Positions 14,632-24,875 of a stretch of 64,000 nucleotides of DNA are shown here, piece by piece. The position numbers and the translations under genes were made by a program. The notes beneath the pieces are model-generated. The model did no database searches. It had not been told where the DNA came from and worked only from the letters and a program-made list of their open reading frames with translations. Source of the DNA: Grammothele lineata (taxonomy: Eukaryota > Basidiomycota > Agaricomycetes > Polyporales > Polyporaceae). Where the stretch lies: positions 186,001 through 250,000 of the forward strand of contig NDFF03000317.1 of NCBI GenBank assembly GCA_002150815.3, read 5' to 3'. How positions within the stretch are numbered: the first letter of the stretch is position 1; every line of letters begins with the position of its first letter.

Positions 14632-14663
14632 ATACGTGAACGTAACCGGACGCGAGGCGCCAC

Positions 14664-15130
14664 TCAAAGCGAGACGGGCAAGCACCCAACCGACACCGCG
14701 CCGCCCTGCAAAACATTTCGCATATCGTCAGCGCCCGCCCTCCTAGCTTCACCGGTTACCATGAGCGCGTGAAGGAGAACTTACGACGTTGTTGTTCTCG
14801 CAGCACACAGGCTGAGACTTGCACGCGTCGCCCGCGCCCGCGCCCACGACCGACAGCGGCGAGCACTCCAGGCCGATCTGAGCCGCCGTGTTCTGGAGGT
14901 TGAGCCCGAGGGCGGAGAGGATCGCAGCGCCCGAAGCGGAGTCAGACTGTTTGGCAGTCACTCATCAGCGTGGACGTTCGGAAAGGGGATGAGGAATGAG
15001 AAGGAAGGGGGGGACGGACCTTCTCCATGCTGTTGCAGCACTGGACCGGGCCCGTGTTGCAGTTCCCGCCCTGGGCAGCCGCAGTGGCGGCGAAAGCGAG
15101 GGTGGAGACGACGGCAAGACGAGCGAACAT
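14664..15130 (-). CDS. Class I hydrophobin 1
   Basis: Secreted, self-assembling amphipathic surface protein. Three exons (15130-15020, 14946-14785, 14705-14664) encode 104 residues. Exon 1 carries a signal peptide (MFARLAVVSTLAFAATAAAQ) and the first three cysteines in NCNTGPVQCC. Exon 2 holds the hydrophobic middle (GAAILSALGLNLQNTAAQIG), LEC, then DACKSQPVCCENNNV. The 42-base last exon gives GGAVSVGCLPVSL. The spacing C-x6-CC, C-x5-CC and CC-x12-C matches class I hydrophobins and all eight cysteines are present. It has the same exon architecture as the neighbour at 15766-16252, so the pair arose by tandem duplication. A TATA-like CATAAAAA lies about 115 bases upstream. Confidence 0.95.
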
Positions 15131-15243
15131 GGTTGCAGAGACGTAAGAGATGGAGAGGTAGAGCGACTGTAGTGGCTGAGGCTGCGAGTGAGGCTGCGAG
15201 AGGCTGCTGGGGTGCTGAGGAATCCTCGTCGCCAGGATGGGGG

Positions 15244-15251
15244 TTTTTATG
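15244..15251 (-). promoter_or_regulatory. TATA-like element of hydrophobin 1
   Basis: On the minus strand this reads CATAAAAA, 114-121 bases upstream of the hydrophobin 1 ATG, comparable to the TATA-to-ATG distance at hydrophobin 2. Confidence 0.45.
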
Positions 15252-15765
15252 TCTTCGAAGAGGTCCGTTCGCGTTGACCATGTTTGTGCTAGCAGGATGT
15301 GAAGGCAAAACAGGCAAAACGGGCGTTTGCCTTCTGCCTTCCGCATCCGATGAAGAGAGTCCGGAGGCGACGTTTCGGAGCGGGGCGCCCGTCGGCTACG
15401 GGATTTGGGGAGGGCTTGGGCGGTCTCGGTTGGCGGGAAGGGACTCCGTAATGCGCCTCGCCCACAGTGCATGCGAACCGCTTTCTTCCGAAGACATTTC
15501 ACTTTAAGAAGCCGTGGTGAAGCAGAGCTGCGTCCGTGAACAGTGAGACGCGTTGAAACTCGAAAATAGCGGACATTGCACGGTAACACGGTCAGGTGAT
15601 CATATTTGACGCGTGACGTCATAGGCTATCGCTGGATCTGCCACAAGATGTTCCTTCGGATAGAGCTACAAACGCGCGAACATCGTCTTCGATTTCCAAG
15701 ATATCTCTCTCTGCTCTACATCGACTGCGAGGACTACATATTATTCAATATTTCAGCTTGGTTAC

Positions 15766-16252
15766 TCAGATCGCGAGCTCAGTACAGCCGATGGAGAGGA
15801 AGTTGCCCTGTCATCGATCGAGGTTCGTCAGCCTGGTGTAGGTTAGATTCTGTTATACCAGATACTTACCACGTTAATCTCCTCACAGCACACTGCGTTG
15901 CTGTTGTCGCAGATGTCGCCGACAATGGGGGCATCCGAGTCAATCACGTCGCACGCCAGCCCGAGGAGTCCTCCGGCAGCGGCGACGACCCCAGCGAGGC
16001 TAGACTCTCCGAGGGACTCGAGGAGTGCGGCAGCCTTAGCAGTACCGCCCTGCAAAGTCGAAGAATGAGTAACCAGTGTGACGCTTGTGAGTTTATATGG
16101 GCGGTGGAGCGGCTCACTTCGATGAGGGTCTGGCAGCACGCGGCAGAAGTGCTGGAGGCGCAGGTGCCGACTCCACTGCCCGAGCCTCCGTCGTGGGGAG
16201 CGGCGACCGCGGCCAGGACGAGGGCGGAAACGGCGGCGAGACGGGTGAACAT
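15766..16252 (-). CDS. Class I hydrophobin 2
   Basis: Three exons (16252-16118, 16049-15870, 15807-15766) encode 118 residues. There is a signal peptide MFTRLAAVSALVLAAVAA, a short Gly/Ser linker, and GTCASSTSAACCQTL with cysteines 1-3. The middle exon gives AAALLESLGESSLAGVVAAA, LACDVIDSDAPIVGDICDNS and AVCCEEINV, and the 42-base last exon gives GNFLSIGCTELAI. Spacing C-x7-CC, C-x6-CC and CC-x12-C is class I. The final intron uses the later of two nearby AG sites (15808), which alone yields the eighth cysteine. An in-frame ATG two codons upstream (16258) is possible; I chose 16252 because it aligns with hydrophobin 1. Confidence 0.95.
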
Positions 16253-16392
16253 GACCATTGTAACTGATATGTGGGTGGCGGTTGAGCGAAAAGCTGAAGG
16301 CGCAGGAGAGCTGAGTGCGAAGAGCGAAGAGCGAGAGGCGAGGAGTGCGTTCGACTGCTGCTGCTGCTGTCCTCTCCTGCTCTTCGAGCCCT

Positions 16393-16401
16393 CTTTTATA
16401 G
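16393..16401 (-). promoter_or_regulatory. TATA box of hydrophobin 2
   Basis: The minus strand reads CTATAAAAG, a near-consensus TATA box about 140 bases upstream of the hydrophobin 2 start codon. Confidence 0.6.
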
Positions 16402-18028
16402 CGTTGTGGGCCGGCGCTCCAGCTCGACTTGTCTTCCGATGTTTTCTGAGTTGAGGGATAGCTCTGGAGGTCCGACGACGTCAGGTGCGGGCGACCACCT
16501 GCTCACTACGCGTCCATGGCAGTTCATGCGTCATCGTGTCGAGTACCAGAACATCTTGAGCCCGAGGAGGTCCGTCTTTGCGCCTATCTTGACATACGCA
16601 TAAGTCGGAAACTGAGGCCTAGTCAGCTTCCTCGTGATTAGGGGTGCAAAGAAATGATTAACCCGAGGCCGTCGAAGCCCGGACCTATAGAACTCAATTA
16701 AGCTTTCAAGGAACGCGCGAAACCACTCACCCCACAACCGCTCCTTCTGACTCTTGTTGACATCTCCCTGGCATCTTCCAGGCTCGAGAGACAGAGGTGC
16801 CCTTGCGTCATTGTCTGCATTTTCAGAGCACATGTCATAATGACGATGTCCGGCTCGGATCTCAAACGACGAGTTACAACACAGTGCTGATGTTCAGGAG
16901 GCTTGTTTTTCTGTGCTTCTTCCTCCTGTAGTTTAGATACTAGAGAAACTTTTTGAAGAGGATTAGAAGGAGGAGACAAGGTCTGAAGGATAACCCACAA
17001 TATCTCTGTTTTGGAATAACGATCTGGGAGAGACGAAGCCTAGCATCGACTTCGTAAAGACAGCCCCAAAACGCTAGTCGACCTCAGCATAGAACCATGG
17101 ATCTCATCGTCACTCACGGCGTCATTGAGAGCCGCCGCCGGTTGCTCGGAGCAATAACGCAGCTGCATGTCAGACCCTCGAACGTACGGTTAACTTGACG
17201 TCGGTGTATCGAGGTCCTCGACTTGGCAGCACATGGCGTCATGGATATGCCACTAATTCATTTACGCTGTGGTCTTTCTTGAGTCGACGGCCATGTGGCA
17301 AAGGAGCACTGTTGCAGGAGCTGTCTACTCAGAGTCTTCATAGCCTAATGTTCGGAAATACGGGGTATATCTCGTACTCGTTCCGGTTGTGTCTGGGGAG
17401 TTTAGCAAGCGCTTTGAAGAGCTCTAAGACGGCTTACCCTGCCGGAGGACCATGGATGTTGTATCCGAAGTAGGTCGTGAATTCGTGATCACAGCTTGGC
17501 CTTACAGGATCTGTTGGTAGAGCAGTTTCTTGAAGCCCGAGCGCGTCAAGCCGCGGTAGGCTTGAGGGCCGAGGCTGAATGCGACTGGCGATCATGTGAT
17601 GGAGCGCGACGCGTTGCGTCATAGGCTCAACTGCAGCGACCGCCACGATGAGCCTCGACGTCCGCGCTCGGTTGTGGCCCTCTCCCGCCCCGAGCCAATC
17701 GACGTTGCGCTCCTCCACCCACCGGCGATGCTCGACGAGCGAGTGCGTCGCATGGAGGAGCTGTTACCAAGATGCGTTCGCGCGAGGCTGTCCATCCTGC
17801 GAACTGATCTCCCGCACACGTGCAACGGGCCATCTGACGCCCGGTGCGACGCCCTCTCGGTCCCAGTGCGTCTCCTCTCCTCCGCCCCGACCCCATCCCT
17901 GCGGCGGTGCCGGCAGCGGTGGCCCCTCCTTGTATTCCACCCTCCGTCATCTTCTCTTGACCCATCGACCAAACCTTTTCTCGTGCCCCCAGCACATAAA
18001 GAAAGGCCTTCCGCGCACCCGCCGCGTG
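16402..18028. other. Long intergenic region between hydrophobin 2 and PP2C
   Basis: About 1.6 kb without a gene I can support. Open frames of 60-200 codons exist on both strands, mostly in the GC-rich 17600-18000 part, but they overlap each other and show no domain or splice-consistent extension. The right end should contain the phosphatase promoter and leader. Confidence 0.35.
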
Positions 18029-20099
18029 ATGCGCCAGGCTCTTCGCCACTTTCTTCAAATCCCTCGAGCTGCAATGACACTTCAAGTAAACTCACAACCC
18101 TCACTGCGCCCATACACTACGGTGCCTCCACGCCCGCAAGCCCCGCTAGGTCCGCCGCTGCGCAAGTCCATCCCCGCGGCGCCCCCAAGCAAGGCACGTC
18201 CAGCACCTGAGGAGGGAGAGAATGGCGGAGAATCTGGGTCTTCAAGCTCGACCGTACGTTGTTCCATCTTCGTAACATTGGCCGGTCTCTGGGCATCGAT
18301 GCTTTCCTGCCTCGCAAACGCCGCTATGTCTCTGGAGGGAGAAATCGGCCGTGCGTTTTTCGTGCGTCTCATCATGTCGCCCTGATGAATTGATGTCATT
18401 CCTTTTGTGTTCAGGCCGGGTGGACATCGACAGGGAGATCCGCCGGCACGAGAAGACGACTATCCCTCCAAAAGGCTCGGGAGTGCCGCGCTATGACTTT
18501 GCGCATATAGCCAGGTTCGTCGCGTCGCCTCTGACTCGGCGTGCAAAACGTTGATGGTCCCCCAACTGCTATTGTGGCACATCTCTGTTAGCAACCAGCC
18601 CGCAGAAGATGAACACAACGAGGCGGTTCTCGAAGTCCCCTCTGGATACTGGCACTTCTTTGGTATCTACGACGGACACAACGGTGGTGATACCAGCAAA
18701 TGGCTCGCCTCCAACCTCATCCCCGCCGTCGCAGGCGCGCTAGGCGACCTCTACTCCCGCCTCGCCTCCTCCTCCTCTTTCTCCTCTTCCGTTTCCCCTC
18801 CGGACCCCAAGCCCGCAGACATCGAGCGCGTCCTCAAAGACACCTTCATCCAACTCGACGACGACATCGTCCAAGCCCCGCTCGCCCTCGCCCTCGCCCC
18901 CACCACCTCCCCCGCCTCCGCCTCGCGCCTCCTCGCGCCCGCCTTCGCCGGCTCCTGCGCCCTCCTCGCCTTCTACGACGCCCCCAACCGCCTCCTGCAC
19001 GTCGCCCTCACCGGCGACTCCCGCGCCGTCCTCGGGCGGCGCGCCGACCCCTCGCCCTCCCTCTCGTCTTCCGCCCCCGCTTCTTCCCCTTCCCCTTCCC
19101 CTCCCTCCCCTCCTTCTCCTCCTTCCCCTCCTTCTCCTTTTCCTCCTCCTTCTTCTCCCCTACACCCCTCCTGCCCCACCAACCACATGTACGCCGCCCA
19201 CGCCATCACGCTCGAACAGACCGGCTCCAACCCCTCCGAAGCCGCCTCGCTCACCGCCCTGCACCCAAACGAGCCGGCTCTCCTCCACGCGGGGCGCGTG
19301 CTGGGTATGGGCGTGTCCCGCGCGTTCGGGGACGCGCGCCTCAAGTGGCCGCGGGTGACGCAGGTCGCGCTCCGGAAGCGCCTTTTCGCCGCCGCCGCCG
19401 TCGCCGCGGGGGGTGAGTCTGAGTCTGAGCGTGAGTCTGGGCGTGAGAGGGAAAGTGGGAGGGAGAGGGAAAGCGGGAAGGAGCCAGGGAGAGCGCTGCT
19501 AGGCGCGGAGATCAAGACGCCGCCCTACATACGCGCGGAGCCGGAGGTGGTGAGCGTGCCCGTGCGGAGGGGCGACTTTCTGGTGCTCGCGACGGACGGG
19601 ATCTGGGAGTGCCTGACGAGCGAGGAGGCGGTGGGGATGGTCGGGATGTGGAGGGATTTGCAGCGGGAGCGGGCGCGCAAGGAGGGAGGGGGAAGCAAAG
19701 ACCTCACCAAACCCAAACCCAAACCCAAACCAAAGCTCCACGACCCCGTGGGGGGGTACCACCCGCACGCTCTCCCCGTCTGGGCGGGCTCGGGCCCAGA
19801 CGAGACGTTGCGGTACAAGCAGTGGAACGCGGAGAAGCGGTTCGCGTGCGCGGAGGAGGGCAACGCGGCGACGGTCGTGCTGCGGAACGCGCTGGGGGGC
19901 GCGGATCGGGACTTGACGGCGGCGCTGTTGAGTATTAAGAGCCCGCGGACGAGGGCGTATAGGTGCGTGGGCTTGAGCGGGGGTTGTTGGTGCTGTTGTG
20001 GGGGTTGGAAGAGCTGATGAGGATGTGGTAGGGACGACATGACGGTGCTGGTCATTTTCTTCGACGACGACAAGGACGACGAGGGCGACGCGCGATGAT
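18029..20099 (+). CDS. PP2C-type protein phosphatase, probably mitochondrial (Ptc/PDP-like)
   Basis: Metal-dependent Ser/Thr phosphatase. The N-terminus MRQALRHFLQIPRAAM is basic and amphipathic, like a mitochondrial presequence. Then come RYDFAHIASNQPAEDEHNEA (after splicing), the PP2C signature FFGIYDGHNGGDTSKWLASN, ALTGDSRAVLGRR, ALHPNEP, MGVSRAFGDARLKWP, FLVLATDGIWECLTSEEAVG and NAATVVLRNALGG, with a last exon giving RDDMTVLVIFFDDD. The aspartates of DGHNGG, DGIWE and DDMTV that coordinate the metals are present. Two low-complexity insertions are notable: Ser/Pro-rich (about 19045-19170) and an ESGRERESGRER-type charged repeat (about 19410-19480). The first intron region (18253-18416) can be read with or without a short middle exon. 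Yeast Ptc5/Ptc6-like function on pyruvate dehydrogenase is plausible but not proven. Confidence 0.88.
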
Positions 20100-21335
20100 G
20101 AGCCCTCCACATCCACCCTACCACTTCCCGCTACACTTTTGCTATAATTATCCGTACGTCCCCTTCCCTTTTCCCCCTTCCCCCCTTCCCTCCCGCGTCC
20201 CCCACACAGTGAGAACAAGACTGACTAACTTTGCGCTCGCGCGTTCTGGGGCAGATCTTCGGCGTTTCTTGAGATCGCAGTGCTGGGCTGTATACCCTAC
20301 CCTATTGTAGCGCTAAGCTAATCGACCGACTAACTTATCCTCTTGGGTTTCTCCGCTTCTATCGTTCCTCTCACACTCGCCGGACGAGCGTGCCGTGCGA
20401 TCTCACAAGTTTACGAACAACGCGACGCGGGCGCGCTCGAAACGCCAAGCACGTCAGGATGACAAGCCTAGCCGAAGCGCAAGACTTTACAATGAGGCGA
20501 GGTAGTTGGAATGAGTCTAACCTCGTAGACATTGCCTCAACCATGAGCACAAACTTGCTCGGACGACCCACACTCCACACTCCACTTACCGCCGTCTTTC
20601 TTCTGCTATAATTGTTCGTACGTCCTTCCCTTCCCTTCTCCTCTCCCCCCTCCTCACCCCTCCTCACCCGTCCCCCGCGCGCCCCTCACTGAAAGTCTGA
20701 GGGAGATCGAGGCTGACTAACTGTGCGCGCTCTTGGGGCAGATCTTCGGTGTTTCTTGAGACAGTGCTGGGTGCTGGGCCTGGGCTGTATACCCTATTGT
20801 AGCACTAAGCTAATCGACTGACTAACTTGTCCTCTTCCCTTGGGTTTCTCCGCTTCTACCGTTCTTCTCTCACACACCATTGGACGCGCGTGTCGTGCGA
20901 TTTTGCAAGCTTACAAACACGCGACGCGACGCAGAGGCGGATGAAACGTCGATCATGTTAGGGCGACAAATATGGTTGAAGCGCAAGCCTTTTCGAAGTG
21001 GTACAGTAGCTGGAATACGTCGAACCCCTTCGACGTGCGTCGACCACGAGCTCGCTACTTGCGCGAGCAACCTCGATCGAGCCGTTCACACTCCACACCA
21101 CTCCCCGCGGTACTTTGCCTGCTATATTTGTTCGTACGTCCACTCCCTCCCCCGATCGTCCGCCGACCTGAGAGGCTGACTGTCTGACTTGGCGCGCGCG
21201 CTCTGTCAGATCTCCAGCGTTTCCTCCAGGGCTCTGTTTCCCTTGCGCAGCACCCGAACAACCCTGTGTACACTGTAAACTGCACCCTATCGCATCGCTA
21301 ATCGACTAACTCATTCCCTCAGCTCCCGTTCTCCC
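20100..21335. repeat. Three-copy tandem repeat directly after the PP2C stop codon
   Basis: A unit of roughly 465-515 bases occurs about 2.5 times. The shared landmark GCTATA followed by CGTACGTCC sits at 20141, 20605 and 21121. GGGGCAGATCTTCGG occurs at about 20248 and 20735, with a decayed form near 21205. TGTATACCC-TATTGTAGC and the following CTAATCGAC block recur in copies 1 and 2 and in weaker form in copy 3. Copies 1 and 2 also share the GTGCGAT-CAAG-TTAC block (about 20395 and 20895). Copy 1 begins at the phosphatase stop, so the unit looks like the gene's 3' untranslated and terminator region duplicated. Copy 3 fades near 21335. No ORF is conserved between copies. Confidence 0.75.
20209..20254 (+). 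other. Intron-like segment in the 3' region of PP2C
   Basis: In repeat copy 1 a 46-base stretch begins GTGAGA, carries CTGACTAAC (branch-point consensus) and ends GGGGCAG, matching introns elsewhere in the window. Copy 2 keeps the branch and acceptor (ending near 20741) but its donor is degraded. It may be an intron in the 3' untranslated region, or the trace of an older coding exon junction. Confidence 0.45.
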
Positions 21336-24300
21336 CCTCTCTGACCCTGTAGCAGTGGGACCCCTCCGAACCCCAGACGGCCTCCGACCTGGCGCGCCGA
21401 CACCCCAGTAGCCCGCGTATGCAAATTTCGGTGGTCGAAGCTCACCACTGTCAGCTCACGCCCGTAAAAGCGATGCGCGCGGCACCCTTCGCAGGCGGGA
21501 AGGACACGCACGTGGGAGCGCACGCGCGGGGGTTTTAGTGGAGGGTGCTTCTGTGCGGGGTGGGGGGTCAGGTGCGCGAGCGGGGGTGGGTTGTTGGGTT
21601 TTGCGAGTCGGGTAGGTTGGGCAAGTTGTGGTAAAGATGTCAAGTGCGAGCCGTCGGGTCCGCGCTCCTGACGGCGGAGTAGGCTTGGGGGTGAGTGGGT
21701 GGGTGCGATCGTCCAGGCTGGGCAGGAACGCGCGGCGGAGCAGGTGAGCGTGTGCCTTCTTCATGACGCGCGTCGCAGCTTACTCCCTTCGTCTCTTGCC
21801 TCGCGCGCGCACGCGAGCAGTACCTCGCGCGTCACTCCCCGCCCCAAGAGAGGACAGGCGCTGTCGCTGCTCGCAATGGCGCCCCACGCGCTTCCTCTCC
21901 GCCGTCCATAGCTATCGCGCGCGGCGATGCACGCCTATCCCCGCGCCCTACATCCCGCACCCTATAGCTACACCCCACACGCGCGAAGACTCAACACCCC
22001 CGGTTCCTCCACGTCGGGGCGCGGACGGGGAGCAGATTGCCCAACGGCCGCCGGCACGTTCGGCGTGGCACGCCTCTCCCATTCCCTTCCACGACCCCGC
22101 GCCCCGCGGGCGACCGTCCCTCCGCGCGCGGAGGCGATGCGGGCGTCGCGGGCCCGTTGGGGGCGTTTTGGCGCAGGGTGTTGCGGCTTGTCTGCATGCC
22201 CATGTCTGTCTGCGCGGCATGCGCGCGATCGACGCGGCAAGCGGAGAAAATGAATGTCTCAAGAGGGGAGGTTATTCGCGTCCGCGCCTGCGTACTCGCT
22301 ATTATTACAACGTCCATCGCAGCGTCGCGCGCTCCTAGTTCCGCGCGCGGGTTCGCGCAGCTGGCAGAGGGTGGAAAGGTGGAAGGGTCGCGCACACGTT
22401 CGGCATCCGCGCCGTTCGTGCGGCGCGTCCCGGTCCCGTGGGTGTGGAGTGAGAGCGAGGGCGGACGAGATACCGGCGGCAGGGGCTGGAGGGCTCGCGG
22501 CGCGGCTTCTGGGAACGGTTCGGGGCGGCGTGCGGAGACGAAGGTAAGGGGAACCGCTGCGCGTGTGGGAGGTCAGGTGAGCGCGCGTCTTCGCGTCTTC
22601 GCAACTTGCGGACTGTCTTTCTCACCGTCTGGGTCGTCGCAGGCGTGCAGTGGCCCTCCGAAGCCCGTTCGCCGGCGTTCGTGGTACAGAGGGGACGTGC
22701 GCGATGGTGCTGTTCGTTGACAGCATCGCGTATCGCGCTCCGACCTGATGCTGCCCGAGTTTCGAATGCCACGGTCGCGCGTCACGGGACGGCGCGTCCC
22801 GCGCGCAAGAAGCCCTTCGGTGCCGCGTTCCCACCGGGAAATGATGCCCCCCCAGGCGCGGTCACCACCGATTGGGCCGACTGGCCTGGAGTGGTTCGCG
22901 AAGCGTGCTCGCGCCTTGAAGCGGTAAGGGCGGGATCCATGTGCTGCAAGGGCAATTTGTACTTATGGATCGCTGCTTCCAACAGGGTGCTTGGAGATGG
23001 GGAAGGGTGTACGTGAACGATACGTGAGTCTCGGCCTAGACGTCTGCCTAGCCTTCTGTGATTTAACTTCGTCCGCTGCCATATAGCTCACTCGGAGTGT
23101 TTTGTAGCGTCACGCTTGTTCACTCGGGCCAACTGTGCGCAGCTGGTTAGTACCAATTATGCCCGCTATTGTTGACAGACACGGTGTTAATCATTATGGC
23201 ATAGTGGCGTGTTAGATGCTTCTTACCGGAAGCTCGGCCTCTTCGTTCTTAGTAGCGTGTGGGCTAGAGTGCGCTACTTCTTATCTCCAAGAGCGGCTCT
23301 CATAGGCTGTTATCCCCGACCAGGCGGTACCGAAGCAACGCATTTATGTCAACGCCTCCCTCTTATATTCCTTCGACCGCGCGGTGCCTGACACGATTTG
23401 TACTCGTCAACACAGGTACGTCTGCGGACAAGATATCACACATAAGTTCTATTTTCATGAAGATGTCAAGCCTTATGAACGAAACACGTATAAATTCACC
23501 AGGCTGACCGGGAAGAATTCGGGAGATAAATGACCAACGTAGGTTTTCATCTCAGCCTGTACTCACAATGTTTCATCCAGGAGACTAACAACTGAACTAG
23601 GTTTGAACCATCTCTGGGCCTTCCGAGCGGCAAGGAGCGCTTCGCCCGTCGGAAACATGGATACCACTGACATGGAAGACCTGCCCTGAGTCTGCCACGG
23701 CCGCTGCTACTTCGAGGCTCACGAGGCACACGCCGAGCGAGAAAGGGAGAGAGAGACCAACGAGTAGACTCAGATCCCACCAAGCCGGGGCGCGACCGGA
23801 TCTTCTTGCGCACTCAGTCGGTAGCGGTGGGCTCCAGGGCCGAGACCTGAGTGCTGCGCCAGAGGATGCGTCATCTCCCCCGAAGTGTATCACCGAGGCT
23901 ACATAAGCTTGGCTCTTGCCAGACGCCCTTCCAAAGTTCAAAGGTCCTGTTTGTGCAACGCATGGAAGGAGGGTGGCTGCGCGCGGAGGTTTTAGCCGGT
24001 AGTATGGTGGGTGCTTTCACTATATTTCTGGACAATGTGGCTAGCAAGGGGAGGTGGATGAGAATAGAATCCGGACCTAACGTGTACATGCAGGACCACA
24101 GTATACGCCGTCAGCCAGGGTGTTCTACGTGCAAGCAGTCCATCAATCTCCTCTCGGTGGCAATAGGGCGGGGCGTGCCGATACTTGCTATTCTCCGTCG
24201 CCTTGGTGCAGGCCATATCCAGATAAATGAATGCTCGCGGGAAGAGCCGTGGTCGAAGCGCCAGGGATCTCTGCGCTCTCGAAGCCCTGTGAGTTTATGA

Positions 24301-24875
24301 ACACTCCTCCTATATTCCTTTGGGGTGTCCTCGATACGACGAATGTTGAAAATATCCTCAGTGGATCCGTTAGGTTTATAAACATATGGCCCTGTGAAGC
24401 TGAGCTTAACGAAAGCCAATCAGGCAGAAGGAGCCCGTTGGACGGGCGCAGACGGGACGCGAAGGCACGGGCGCGCCTTGCGGGCCGACCGTGGGTGCAT
24501 AGGACAGACGCGCAGCGCGCGCACCCACGCGAAGGTTAATGGAACAAGCCGGAAATCGGCGCCCTGCTAGCTTGTGCGGCCAGATGCCGAACGACCAGAT
24601 GCCCCGTTGCCCCTTCTCGGACGGCGCCATGCCCGCGGTGGGCAGTCGCATATTTAGCTGCGTCGCTCCCGCGCTGCCACCACAATTTAACACTCGCCGC
24701 CCTTATACCCCCATGCCGCCTCGTGCTCGCCCTTCCCCGCATCGTCATCAGTCGTGCCCTCTTCCGCACCGCCGCTTGGGCCTCCCCTCGAGCAGTTATC
24801 ACTCGCCCCGCGCGCCGCTGCTGTCTCTCTGACGTCTTTCGCGGTGCATCGGCGAGGCTCGCTAGACACGCCGTC
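21336..24875. other. Gene-poor GC-rich region
   Basis: About 3.5 kb where I can support no gene. Many overlapping frames of 60-230 codons are open on both strands of 21700-22950 because of high GC. Their translations are Arg/Ala/Pro/Ser-rich and lack motifs. A 22790-22925 segment (containing FGAAFPPGNDAPPGAVTTDW, followed by a GTAAGG) looks slightly protein-like and might be a decayed exon. 23030-24420 is less GC-rich and shows no recognisable coding. The right edge includes the DUF6534 gene promoter. Confidence 0.35.

Noticed and set aside
21763..22772. Overlapping frames of 100-230 codons
   Set aside because: GC-rich DNA keeps many frames open. The translations are low-complexity, and no splice-consistent gene model emerged.
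23597..23941. Minus-strand ORF with one hydrophobic stretch (LLVGLSLPFSLGVCLVSLEV)
   Set aside because: A single hydrophobic run in an otherwise unstructured frame with no homology that I recognise.
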